Shown here: in pieces, positions 1 to 12,059 of the stretch
How positions within the stretch are numbered: the stretch's first letter is position 1
Layout: the number at the start of each line of letters is the position of its first letter
From: Cinclus cinclus
Lineage: Eukaryota > Chordata > Aves > Passeriformes > Cinclidae
DNA: 64,000 bases
Direction of reading: 5' to 3'
Assembly: GCF_963662255.1 (NCBI RefSeq)
Contig: NC_085048.1
Coordinates: 103,402,499-103,466,498, forward strand
Notes under the pieces: generated by a model
What the model was told of the DNA's origin: nothing
The model's database searches: none
Seen by the model: the letters and a program-made list of their open reading frames with translations, nothing else
Made by a program: the position numbers and the translations under genes

Positions 1-2919
1 GACATAACGTCTTAAAGAAAAAAAAACCTGAAACACGTTTAGAGAATTATCCATCAAATTACATTTTTAAGAGTAGCTATTAAAAAGTTGATGAAAGAAT
101 GTAAGATGATGAGTCAGGGACACTAAAAGACCAAACACATGGTTCTACAAGATATTACACTGAGTAGTAAGAGTTTCACTTTATAACCCAATGTGATTAA
201 ACAGCATACTGCTGAAAATGCAGATGTTATACTACTACAGTAAAAAAAAAGTTTTTAAAAGATTTTTCTAATTAAATCATGAAAGATCACAAAGAAAAAA
301 GGGAGGAACTTTGCTAAGAGTGCAGTCATATAGAAGGACTAGGATTTAGGGCTGGTCTTTGAAGTTTTCTTTTTCAAACTATATGGTCTTGAAGCTATTG
401 AAAGCTTGAAAGATTTTTCTGGTGAAACTGTGCAATGTTAGAGTTATGTTGTACTACTTAATAATATGTGTGAGCTGTTTGTAAGGAAAGATTATTTTTA
501 AAGAAAATCTGTTTTCATATTGACCTTGGATTCATATTTCTAAGGCTGCTAAAGCACAGGCAACATTCCCAGCAGTGAAAATTCCTGTCAGGAATGTAAC
601 ATTCAAATCTCAGTTAACATGTTTAAAAATAGCAGTGATAGTGATAGAGAGAAAAAACGCAATAATTCACCAATTTTTCAAAACAGACGTGTTATACAAT
701 AAGTTTTCAGCAAGGACAGCAGCATTTATCACAACATCATTTGTATATGGGATATTTTTATTTTAAAGTAATCCTGATTTCTTAGACATTATACAAGAGA
801 CTTGCTGAACGAAAAGAAGTTTGAGCATACTGTAATATTTTTTAGGGTTACAAGCACATGTCAGTAAATACTCAAATAGTCCAAAACACAGCTGAGATTG
901 CAAACCAGGCTTAATCTTAAAGCATTCCAGTACCTGCAAAATTGTGTCTTCTGTATTCTGAAGACTTTCCTTCTGTCATTCAACCTACTGCCATTTGTGC
1001 ATTGTTTGAAGGAAGTGCTGAACCATAAGAAGTCATGGATGGATATGTTCAAGTATTGCGTGCACACACTCAGATCCATTTGTACAGGGTCAAGTCTAGC
1101 TTTCTGTCACTATTTTCTTCTGTATAACCAAATTCCTCCAGGCTGAACACAAAGTGCATTTCTGTTGAGTCAAATCTTCTTTCCTCTACAGAAATTCCAA
1201 ACATTCTGATTTGGGAACTGATCTTCACTGCCCAGCAGGTGAGTAGAAATTACTTGATTCCATGCTCTCCATACCCTACAAAGTCTGCAAGAAGATAACT
1301 CCTAAACATCAGATGTGGATGGAATTGTGAAAAATACTAATTCTTGTAAACCTCTTCTGAAAAGAGCTGAAGGAATAAATTCTTTATACAGTTAGACTTG
1401 CCAGGGTCCTTGGCTGATAGCCCAAACTGAAAGCTCTCTTGTGTTTTGGAGTCTAAATGTGATCCCAGGTTCACGTCCTGTTCTAGGGAACCACCGTAGA
1501 TTGTTTGCTTTATTCCTGTCTTTCTTATCTCTAAAGATCTTGTAAGTTTGTTGTTTCAGCACAGTGACCATACTATTAACCTAGGCAGAAGTGTCTGAAT
1601 TAACTCCAAATGATTGAGCCATCTGGAGAAGTTCAGTTTGTATTTAACTCCGAGACTTAATTGTTTTGTGTGGCAGAGCTGCTTCAGAAAGCTCACTGGG
1701 GCCTATAGCAAAGTGATGTAGATTTAGTGCACCCCTATGCATTAAAGCCTCCATCAGACTCATTAACTGTGGTTTGCACATCCATTTTGGTAGATATTTT
1801 TAATCTTATGCATTTGCACTGGGCTGTTATACTGAAGTATGCTTCCTTTTCCACTGCTTGTAACTTTAGCCAGGGGCATCTCCTCCAAGAAAGAAAACTT
1901 TGGCTTCATCCCCATTTTAATTTTAATTTTAATTGCTCACTTGGTGTTTAGTATCCGAGCACTGGGTGGCTGTTGGTTTCTCTGCATATATTTACAACTG
2001 TGGCATTTCACACAATTTTTAAAACTACTGCTTATTCTAATATCGTAAGCTATTTATGAATTCCTTACTTATGATCCTTAGAGATTGCAAGTGTTATGCA
2101 GTCTTTACCATAGCTTTTCATTCTGGAATATTTTTAAAAAATGATTAGTCATGAATTTTTTCTCAGTTGAGGGAAACTGATTTTTTTTTACTGTCATGAA
2201 TTTCAGTTATTTTCCAGAGCTTCCTATTTAATTTTAGAACTTTTTTTTATCAATGTATGTATTCACTGCTTTTGTAATACCCAAATTACATGATGCAATG
2301 TTGTAAAATTTTTAACAAGATATTCACCCTTCAAACAATTACATGGAACTCAAAATGAAGCAGATTTAAAAAATTATTTAATGAGAATATTTGTTTTATA
2401 CTTATCTAGATTCTATTGATTTAAAATTTTGTTGTAATAGTGGTTTTTTACTTCTTTTAAGAGAAAAATATCAGCAATTATTCTTACAGACTTTCTCTAG
2501 ATTTTTGAATACAGAAGGAATGACATTTTTATAGAAAAACAGACAAATCAGAAAAGAATATTGTCTTCCTCACAGTACTTACAAGGCTCAATTAAAAAAA
2601 AAAACCCTGAATGAAATTGTTTTAGGCCTGCCTTCTGAATGTTTCAAGAATAGAATATTCACATCTTAAACATTCTGCGTTGTCACCTGTGTGTTTAAAA
2701 TATCCCTTAGTAGTCCTTCCATGCTGATGCTTTGAAAAGGAAATATTACTGCTCCAATAAACTTGAGGGGAAAGATGAATGTTCATTTGACTTTTTTCCC
2801 TTCACTGCCCAGCAATTTCCAGCGATTTCTAGCTGCAGTGAAATATGCAAGAGATTTTAAATCCTCAGGGTTTATAACATGCAACAGTGTACATGGTTTC
2901 TCTTTCTCTCGTGTTTCAG
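1..2919. other. AT-rich unique sequence, no gene seen
   Basis: All open frames here are short (under about 100 codons), start and stop at random and have no recognisable domain. There is no CpG enrichment, no recognisable interspersed repeat and only short A or T runs. I see nothing functional that I can support except the pyrimidine tract at about 2898-2919, which leads into the candidate exon listed next. Confidence 0.6.
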
Positions 2920-3000
2920 TTTTTCTCCCAGGAAAACTCCTCTCCCAGTACTTCAACTGCTCTCAGGGTTGCAAGATTCCTTCCAGCATGAGGAACAAAG
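2920..3000 (+). other. Candidate internal exon (81 nt)
   Basis: A long pyrimidine tract ending in CAG (about 2898-2919) is followed by 81 bases and then a near-perfect donor, AAAG|GTAAGT, at 2997-3006. One forward frame is open through the whole segment and continues upstream. Its peptide includes SQYFNCSQGCKIPSSMRNK, which I do not recognise. A second possible acceptor (TTTCTCCCAG) lies about 12 bases further in and would shorten the exon. No partner exon is identifiable, so this could be an exon of a lncRNA, an alternative or untranslated exon, or a chance pair of splice-like sites. The splice signals are visible; that it is an exon is inference. Confidence 0.3.
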
Positions 3001-3059
3001 GTAAGTTCGTATTATCTACTTTTGTCAAGGTACCATTTACTTATGACACTTTATGATTA

Positions 3060-6000
3060 GGACAAGTGGGTTTTCAATTAGAAAAAGTTCTCCCTAAAAC
3101 CAATTTCCTACTCCCATTCAAAAGCAGAGATCAAGGTGATGACAACCTATGCCCCTCTCACATTTCAGCATGTTCTGACTCACACAGATCCTCAACAAAA
3201 TTCTGGAGCTGATACACCTAGAGAAGACATTTCTTCCCTTTTTGAGACAACTCAAAACAGAAACCACAATCAGTTAAACAGAAATTAATTGGAAAAATTA
3301 CATGTGCTCAACACACATCATCCTAAAACACCTGGTATTTTAAATCTATGGCAAATTTCAAGAACATTTTTACTATCCTCCCTACATTACCTCACTTGGA
3401 TCATTTGTCTTTCAAAAGACTAGTAAACCTTAATTTGCTTTAGCAGCTTTGAATGGATTTTTATTGTTTCTTACCACAGCCTTTCAACTCTAGTAATTTG
3501 AAAACTAAATATGAACTGCAAAACTCAATCAATCCTGTAGTATTCTTTTAATATCAATTTATATATAATTAGCCCCCAAACTGTGTTCAATTACTGACAA
3601 TTATTCTCATGCACTTTGAAGGACAACACTAATTTCACAGTTAGCAGCATTTAAAAGGAAGGTGATTCAAACACTATATAAAAGTCCCTCTCTCAAGAAC
3701 TACAGAGCATTGTTGAAGACTTTGTGAGATAAAAAGGATTCCCTTGGTACAGTATCAGAACTCAGATTTTACAACCCTACACGTGTATGTGATTCTGTCT
3801 GGTAGCTTGTGTCAGTGTTCTTTAAATGCTAACTAGGCTTATAATAACTCTGTCTGTGTCCTTTTAAAACCAATAGAATTACGGAAAAATCCATGGAAAG
3901 TAATGCACCAGATTAAGACTAATTATTAAAGTGATGTAATTGGGATTTCTTGCATCCAGATTTTTTACTCTTAGGTTGTCTTGCAGATATATGAAGCATG
4001 TATATATATATATAACTGTTACAAGGTGCCTTGCCTCACATGATAAAATTATGTTTTATGACCTTCAGCCCATTTTGTGTCCCTATCCTATAAAAATACA
4101 GGTGGAAGGCATTGGTGATGTCATGGTGGTTCTATGGTAATGATGTACAGCTCCTGTTTCAGTGAGGTCACTGGAACTATCAGTCATTTTGTAGGGACAA
4201 ATTATTTTTGTTATATCCATTTTGTTGTTGGGCTCTGATGGATCTTGTGACAACTGGAAATTCTATTTATTTATGTGCATATTTAAAAAGTTATCAGTAG
4301 AACCCAGAGAATCGAATTGAGCTAACAAATATTGATAGGCAGCAGTCTTCAGAAGATCTTCTAAATTATCTTGTAAGTGCTACGAAGTTTAAGCAGAGGA
4401 GACAAGGAAACAGAAGAGTTATTGTCAAAACACCACATAGACCCTTAACAACAAAAATAACAACCTTTTGTTAGTAAATGACAGCCAATCTTGGCTCTAG
4501 TGTATATCTCATTGATCTGAAGGAGAGTTATATGATAAATAAAGTTGTGTGCATTGTAATTTCCAAACACACTGAATAGCTCAACAATAAAGACCAGTAA
4601 CTAAATTCATGCAAAGAACAGATAAAAGGTTTTTATGGTTTAAAAGTAAATTTTGAGTAGAATCTTGCAAACACCAAGAAGAGTGCTGGTTTATTGTTAA
4701 AATTTCATACTTTATAGAAGGCTCTAATTTCAAGTGAAATGCTGATTTAAACCTTTAGATTCATTATTTTAAGGTGAATCAAAACCAGCCCACAGTACTA
4801 AAGTACTTGCAGGTTTTTACAGTATTTTTTGTTGGGTGGGTTCATTTTTTTTCAAGAAAGCTGAGCAATAACTTCCTTCACCTTTATGGCATAGCAATGC
4901 CATCATAAGTCACCAGGAAAAGGTCAAAATTTTACACAACCCTAAGAGACAACTGCACATCATGCCAGTGACTACTTAGGTAAACATCAGGGACAAGATG
5001 ATAATGTAACAGTAAAAGAGAACTCCAAACCGTGCTCAGACAGCAGCACTGGGGAAGCAAAAAAAAACAAAACCAAAACCAAAACAAAACAAAACAAAAA
5101 ACAACCAACCAACCAACCAAACAAACAAAAAATATCTAACTTGGGGGAAAAAGGTGACCAAAATGCAGCACAATTAAATGATGACATATGCTGAGTAGGA
5201 CCTGTCTGTCTTTGGGGACAAAGGGGAACTGTGCATGTGTGAACCCAGCTGGGAAAGGTGTATTAAAATGTAGTATAATCCAAAGCTCTAGGAAGGCTAT
5301 AAAATATTTTTCTGCCTACTTGGGAGGCTTTGGGTAATGATCCCACAGGCGACAGGAGCAGCCTCAGAAGCTTTTGTGGACTAAGGAAAGGGAAGTTTTC
5401 TCCAGGATTCCACTGCTGGTAGAGGTTCAGGACCAGGAAAGGCAAGATTTCTATAGGATTCTTGCATTTGTACAGGATTGAAAATCTCAATGCTGGTAAT
5501 AACACTGAACAGACCACAAACTTCACAGCAGTACTTATCCTCTCTAAAGTGAATAATGGGTGTGAGAATTGGGGGCAAAAACTATTGATAAAAAACATTG
5601 CAATGCTTCTGGTAAGAGCTTGTACAGTATGTCAATTAAGGAATAAGCATTAAAAAATTGTGTTGCACTAATCTAACTAATTGCAATAGTATTTTTAGTA
5701 TTGTAGATCTAAAGAATTATGTAAATAATGTAATTTAAAACATTTTAAAAATATTTAATGCATTTGCAGAAGAGATTACTAAGGATATTTTGTACTGGGT
5801 CACATAGCCTCAGCAGACATTTTAAAATTGAAAATCTGAAACAGCAAAATATATAATTCAGGCTCCCAAAATTGAACAAAAGACAAAAGCGCTGGTTAAA
5901 ACAATGAGGCACACAATCTCATAGGGAAGACTGAACTGTATTATAAGTTCACCTGCTTTTGTTTACCTAGTGCAGTGATCCTGGTATGTACCAAACAATA

Positions 6001-9000
6001 TATACAGCAATATCCAGGCACAATATAGTGAGTTAATAATGGAGCTTCAGTGTTAACTGTGAATTCCCCTGCATTACTTGGTATATTGCTGATACAGATA
6101 GGGTTTTGTGGCTTAATTCACGGCAGCACATAGGGTGTCAGCTGGAAATCCATTTTGTCGTTGTAGAACAATATACAGAATATAATAAACCCATTCCCAC
6201 CTTCCCATTCTTTCCTTACAGTAGGAAGCCAACATTTAGAAACCCATAGCAAACAAACACCTGCTAAGCATAAATCACGAGCACAGACACAGCGCTGGAC
6301 AAGTTCAGAGAGATATGATGGGAGAAAAAACCATGGAAAATCTTAATAGTCATTAGGAAAATATAACATTTGTTTCACAAACTGACAGGTGGCTACTGAA
6401 TCGACTTCAGAACAACCATAAAGAGAGAGCTGGTTATTATGCCAGTAAAACTTAAACAGCAGAGCTTTTTAATAAGCTGCACTCTGTTAGGCATACACTG
6501 AGGGAGCCCAAGCAGGAAAAAGCAATAATCACATCTAGCAATAACAAGAGGATCAACTAATATCCATCATAATTTCTCCCTGTTTTGCTTTTCCCTATTA
6601 GTATGACATATAGGAGAAGTAGAAGCAGCCTAACAAGATACTGAGCAAAACAGGTGCAGAAACTAAAGCATCTTCCATTTAGAGAGTCAGCATTTTTCTT
6701 TGAAAAAACCTCTGTGCACTGTGCAGGTTGGAGCCTGGGTTGCCCATGGCTTATATCCATTGTGTGATGTGTGTACTATTTTATCTCTTCCTGCAGAGTT
6801 TGCTTGTGACATACATAACACATGTGCCCATAAAGTTACCCAGAAAAGCACTGAAAAGGTTCAATATATGTCATGGCAAGCATATTTCTTTGTTAATTCC
6901 ATAAAGACAGTCTGGAGAAGCCAAGTCTCCTATTTTTGTGCCCGCAGTGGGAAGAAACCAGCACACTGCATGCTATCATTATCACAGAATTATGGTGCAC
7001 TATTTAATACTTTTACTCTTTCCAGAGAATGATAGTGGAAGTGGTATTGCCCCATTACTAATGCTTAATGTATGACCAATCAGAAGCTGAAAATCATATG
7101 ACCAGTGGCAGCTTATGCCATCCCATCAGTTCGTAAATTGGATGCAGTTTGTCAGATGGACACAATATCCCTCCACTGTAGGTGGTCTCTGTTTCATTAG
7201 GTTTCAGATTGATGGTAGTGAACAATAATCCAAAAGTGTGCAATAGGTACATCAACCTCATTTTTCATTAACAGTGCTTCCCAGACGTATTGGGAGCAGG
7301 TACAAAACATAGATTTTGTTTGGCTTACTTTGATCCATGGAGAGACTATTTGGTATCTGACTTCGCTGTTGGAGGCTTATGGTTTCGGTTAGCAGAACCT
7401 GGTACAGCAACTGGATGAAGTGTTTTTGATATAATCTATTCATTTAGGTGTGATGCAGAAATAGTGGGTGGCAAAGCTGCTAATTTTTTTTTTTAATGAA
7501 GTAATGAGCAACCAACAATTTATTTACATACAAGGCACTGCAGTTACTAGGTGACCTTCTTAAATTATGGGGTAGATAAAAGAGTGCTAGTGATTTTTTT
7601 TACTTTATTTCCCAAGAGATTAACAGAAATGTTGGTGCATTTTTGCGGCTTCTAAAAGAAATTAAAAGACTGAAAATCTTTGCCAGGGTCACTGAAATGA
7701 CAAATAAACCAACTACTCCCGTATCTTACAGAGTTTTGACTTATAGGGATATGTTTTACTTTACAATGAAATAAAGTAGAATGCAATGTTGTTCAAACAG
7801 TGAGTAATTGAAAAGCCATTTTTAAAGCAGAGACTTTGAATCCCCACGAATGATACAATATTTATAAAGCTGGCAGAAAACTGGTGTTAGACTCTGCAGC
7901 AGATGAGTAAGAACTGCTATCATCAGGACTGATCGGGTACAACGCTTTCACAATCTTCAATACAGTTTTTTTCCTAGTTTGTATATTAACAAAGCGCATG
8001 TACATTATTAGCAAGTTAAACATACTTATTTTTAAAATAAAATCAAAGCCATAAGTAATACATTATGTAGGAAAAATAATGTTTTAATGTTCAGATGAAT
8101 GGATTTTATTATACAGAAGCACATATGCTGTTAATCATGTTACATCAAGCTGTACGTGTAGTCAAGATAGGCAATATGGTTTACTCTTCGGACGCATTTC
8201 TTATCTCAGTGTATGAAAAGGTTCCATCCACAATATTTCATTGTCTCTTTCCAAGAAATGTACCTCTAGGCCCTGAAGATTTAAAGAACCCTCCTCATTT
8301 GCACAGCATGAACATGAACACTGTTCTGTGTGGGGCTGAGGGGGGAATTCTGAGTGTGCATGTATTTGGCATGAATTTCTATGGAATATATGGACGTAGA
8401 CTCTCACATCATGCCACTTTTCCAACAGCATCACTTATCATTGTTTAAGAATATCTTTTCACTTTCATGCTTTTCTGTAGTTATTTAACATAACTGGGCA
8501 ACTTTTCTTCTGAAGTTCTAAAACATGTCTCCATTGCCCTGGTTTTCCAGCCTTGAGCAAATCTCTTTAATAGATCACTTTCAAGATGATGATACATTGA
8601 TATTCAGCTTTAATTAGTGTCATGAAAGAGAAAAAGCCCTTCAAACGTCAATGGCTTGAAAAAGTTGTTGGAGCATCTTCTTAAAGCAAATCTGAAGACC
8701 CAGCCTCCAATATTTTTTTCTTTCTTTCACATGATCCTATTACAGGAGTTTTTTTGTAAACTGGTGTTATAAACGATTATTTTTAGTTAAGAGAAGCACC
8801 AGGAAAGATTAAAAAATGGATATAAAGACATTCTGGTTCTTGATCTTCTTTCTTCTCATCTCAACCTTTAGAAAGTCTTGCTGGAAGAACATAAGGAACA
8901 GCAGGAAGGTTTCTAACAGATCTTTGAGACCTCCTTGCAGTCAGATCCCAGGGGAGCTAGAACAGTATACCTCTGTGGTTCAAAAACTCTTTGGGCCAGA

Positions 9001-10217
9001 AAAGGGGGCCTTTATCTGCTGGCATTTCAAACATATTCAATCAAATATTGATCTAGAAAATCAGCCACTTTTTCTCTAGCAAAGAAATTAAATTAGTGCT
9101 ACCTACTGAAGATCTACAAATGGTTCTCCTGAAGATAATGATAGTACCCTAGGCTGCTCCTACAATCAAAAGTTTTTATGGACACCAAACTGATTTAATA
9201 TTTTCTGTAATGCATGGAGAAAAAAGGGTGAAAGATCTGCGTGCTAATAGTAACGTGCTGGAGATTGTCTCATGTGGCGAGTCCTTGCATCAAGGAGCCA
9301 GGTAGGCTTTTTTCAAATCCATCTCATCTTTGGAATAAAAGAAACAGAATATAGCCCATTTCACCTTAGACAAAGATTTTCATCACCAGAAATATCTGAT
9401 ACCTCTTAAAGTTGGTTCTGGTAGCACATGCTCCTCTAAGTCATAAACATTTCCTGTCTCTGTTGTGTTCTATTTCAAGATGTCCCTTCTGTTGCTTTGG
9501 AAGAAGTTGGAAGTCTCTTCTTCATACTCTAAACACTAACTGACCACAAAACATGTCTAATGTGCAACAGTGGGGGAAAGATTCCTTAAAACGTATTTCA
9601 AGTCCCATTGTTGAAACATTTTCATCATTTGTATTATGAAAAAAGGTAGGCTGTACAAAAGAGCACAAGGGTTTAATTATTTAATTAGTACTGCAGTCTA
9701 TGAATTTACTGGAAAAAATAATGAGGCATTAGTTCCTATTGAAGTGTTTCTCACATTCTCATCCACAAAATTATGTTTTGGGGATTTAACTACACTGAGA
9801 CAAAGAACTGAATTGTTACAGGTCAAATCAGTTAAGGGTGGATTTATCACTTCTCTCACTTCTTCATGAAGTGCATCCAGTTGATGATATTTTGAAATTC
9901 TGACAGTTTACGTTTATGACTGGACATATATGACTGGACTAAATCTATGCACAAAGAAGAGGCACTTGGTACTCATTATACATTTTATAAATGTATCAAA
10001 GTATCTCAGAGGTTTCGAAGGACTATCTTCAAATGGAGTTAGTTCAGTTGTTTGGAAATTCAAAGCTTCACCGAAGATTCAGCCAGTTCCATCTGTTGTT
10101 TAGTTTGTCTGGTTTTGGATTCTGTTTTGACTTGTTAATTAATTTCTGTGTTTAGACTGTCTATTAAATAATTTCAAATAATGATAATTAAATCATTATT
10201 TGATTTCATTCCATACA
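3060..10217. other. Gene-poor AT-rich sequence
   Basis: Only short unrecognised open frames are present, the longest being 117 codons at 8095-8448 (+), with no domain signature. The one clear structure is the A/C-rich simple repeat at 5059-5131, listed separately. No CpG island, tRNA-like or recognisable LINE sequence was seen here. Confidence 0.6.
5059..5131. repeat. A/C-rich simple repeat
   Basis: An A-rich tract moves through AACCAAA, ACAAA and then four CCAA units (about 5103-5119) before ending in CAAACAAA. It lacks G and T over about 70 bases. The hydrophobic F/L/C/W-rich reverse-strand open frames across it (4932-5187) are simply translations of this repeat. Confidence 0.9.
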
Positions 10218-10615
10218 TATTCACACAGAATTGTTCAGGTTGGAAGGGACCTCTTGAACCATCTAGTCCAAACCCTTGGCTTCAGCAGAATCAGCAGGAG
10301 CTGCTTGCCCAGGACGATTCCTATCAAGTTCATCTCCACAAAGGGCCTCCAAAGCCTCTCTGGGCAGCCCATTCTAGTGTTTCACCATCCTCACGGCAAA
10401 AGAGTTTTCTTGTGTTCACACTCTATTTTACACTTTCTAAGTTGTCTGTTTTCTTTTGTGCTGTCAGTGGCACTGCTGAGAGAAGTCTGGCTCCTTAATT
10501 CTTCACTCCCTCTCCTCAGATACTGATGCACATTGTGATTTCCCCATCAGTCTTCTCTTCTCCTGACTGCAGCCCCAGATCTCTCAGCCTCTCCTCATAT
10601 GAACAGATGATTTTA
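10218..10615 (-). mobile_element. CR1 LINE fragment, avian type, antisense
   Basis: The + strand reads as the reverse complement of the 3' end of an avian CR1 retrotransposon. It begins near ACAGAATTGTTCAGGTTGG and the AAGGGACCTCTTGAACCATC block, which is the very common CR1 3' UTR. It continues through a 'GCTGCTTGCCCAGGAC' block, then CTCTGGGCAGCCCATTCTAG, then TTTCACCATCCTCACGGCAA, and ends near CTCTCAGCCTCTCCTCATATG. These blocks occur in the order expected for CR1 read backwards. The copy is 5'-truncated, as most CR1s are, and diverged, so it is inactive. Family assignment is from recognised sequence blocks, not a database search. Confidence 0.92.
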
Positions 10616-11229
10616 AATCATCAGATCACCAAAAAGAAAATCAGTGCAGACATCTTGAAACCACTAGACAATGCAATATACATTTTCAAGGAATTTAGAA
10701 CCAAAAAAAGCAGTGTGTGCCACACTTTCATAATTTTTCCGTCAGTCTTTTGTATGCAGCAGATAATCCAGCTAAGAGGTAGAGACTCCTTGTAAAAGGA
10801 CTTCTTTGTGTAAAAATATTTCCACTTTTCATATTGATCTCAAAGAGTTCTGCTTCTAAATGAACCTGGACTTCTGAATAAAAATTGTCTTTCTGGCCTT
10901 CCATGTATATCAGGGCATCCTTTTACCCATATATCTATTAGAACTCATTGAATATGTCATAAAAATAAGGATAAAGGTAAACTGTCAATTCATTTAAGTC
11001 TAACCTTTCAAACCTTCAGGAAATTTCAGGATATTAAGCTGTCAGAAAGCTGGGGAAAAAAACCCAGAAATTTCATGTCAAACAAACTTCCTGTATCAGT
11101 CAAAAAAGATTTCAGTTAATTTTTGTCATGGATCAATCCAGGTAGGAGCTATGGAAAAGAGGAAGGAATGAATTCTCAGTTTTCAACATGGTAGAATTTG
11201 ACATCAAGTCCGTGATATTCTGCAGCAAG

Positions 11230-11975
11230 AGTGGCATAGCTTAATATATGTTTTTAATGAACTGGAAAAAGGGATGAGCATTGAGGTGATAATATTTGCA
11301 GGTGACACAAAATTATTCAGGTTAATCAAATCTGGAGAGGGTAATAAGAAACTTCAGAAGAAAATAAACAAGTTAGGTGAATGATCAGTCTGATGGCAGA
11401 CTAAATTCCAGATTGATATATACAAATTAATGTAATTTACAAGGTTGGGGTTTTTAAAATCTATTTTTACACCTTAGCAAGTTCTAAATTAATTGTATCA
11501 AAGGAAAAGGACCTAGAGAGCATTGTCAAGAGTGCAATAAACTCATCCACTTGGCATGCAGCTATAGTAGAAAATTTTGGTAAAGGAAGGAAGAATAATA
11601 TGAAAAACTCTTTGATGTTATTAAGTTGGTTGTCCTCTGCATTTCAAACATCATGTGCAATCCTGCTCACCAGCTGTAAACAGAAGGTTTGCAGAAATAG
11701 AAGCATCTTAGTTCTCTCTGGCAAGAATGAAAAGGATAAAGAGAAAAGACTGGAACAATTGGCACCACCAGCTTCACAGAAGGGCTCCATGATAGATATG
11801 ATAAAAGGCCATGAAATAATACCTTGATAAAGATAGTTAGGATCTTCTTATATGATAAGAACATTCAGGGAAATTTAAAGCAGAAGACACTCTTCAAACA
11901 GTGTGGAGCTTGTTGCTGTGGGATGTTGGTTTGGCAAAAGTCAAAAAAGGGTTTGGACATTTATATGAACTCAGA
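11230..11975 (+). mobile_element. Old CR1 LINE fragment, sense orientation
   Basis: The forward strand carries a decayed piece of CR1 ORF2, the reverse transcriptase/endonuclease polyprotein. Around 11,295-11,320 a frame reads FAGDTKLFRLIKSGEG, matching the catalytic FADDTKLF block of CR1 reverse transcriptase but with the second motif residue (Asp) changed to Gly. Downstream blocks follow in family order: the GGACCTAGAGAGCATTGT block (11,509), the GATATGATAAAAGGCCATGA region (11,796) and the FKAEDTLQTVWSLLLWDVG-like C-terminus (11,870-11,930), broken by stops and frameshifts. It resembles turtle/crocodile-like, ancient CR1 more than the young avian 3' ends. It is truncated at both ends and cannot encode a functional enzyme. 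Confidence 0.88.
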
Positions 11976-12002
11976 GGTCTTAAACTCTGGAGATAAATGT
12001 TT

Positions 12003-12052
12003 CAGGGTTTTTTTTTTGTTTGTTTGTTTTTTTGTTTTGTTTTGGTATTTTT
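12003..12052. repeat. T-rich tract
   Basis: A T-rich stretch with interspersed G (TTTG units) lies just downstream of the old CR1 fragment. It explains the F/V/C-rich translated frame across this position. Confidence 0.8.
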
Positions 12053-12059
12053 TGCTTTG

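Noticed and set aside
4932..5187. Hydrophobic minus-strand frames resembling membrane segments
   Set aside because: Caused by the A/C-rich simple repeat at 5059-5131.
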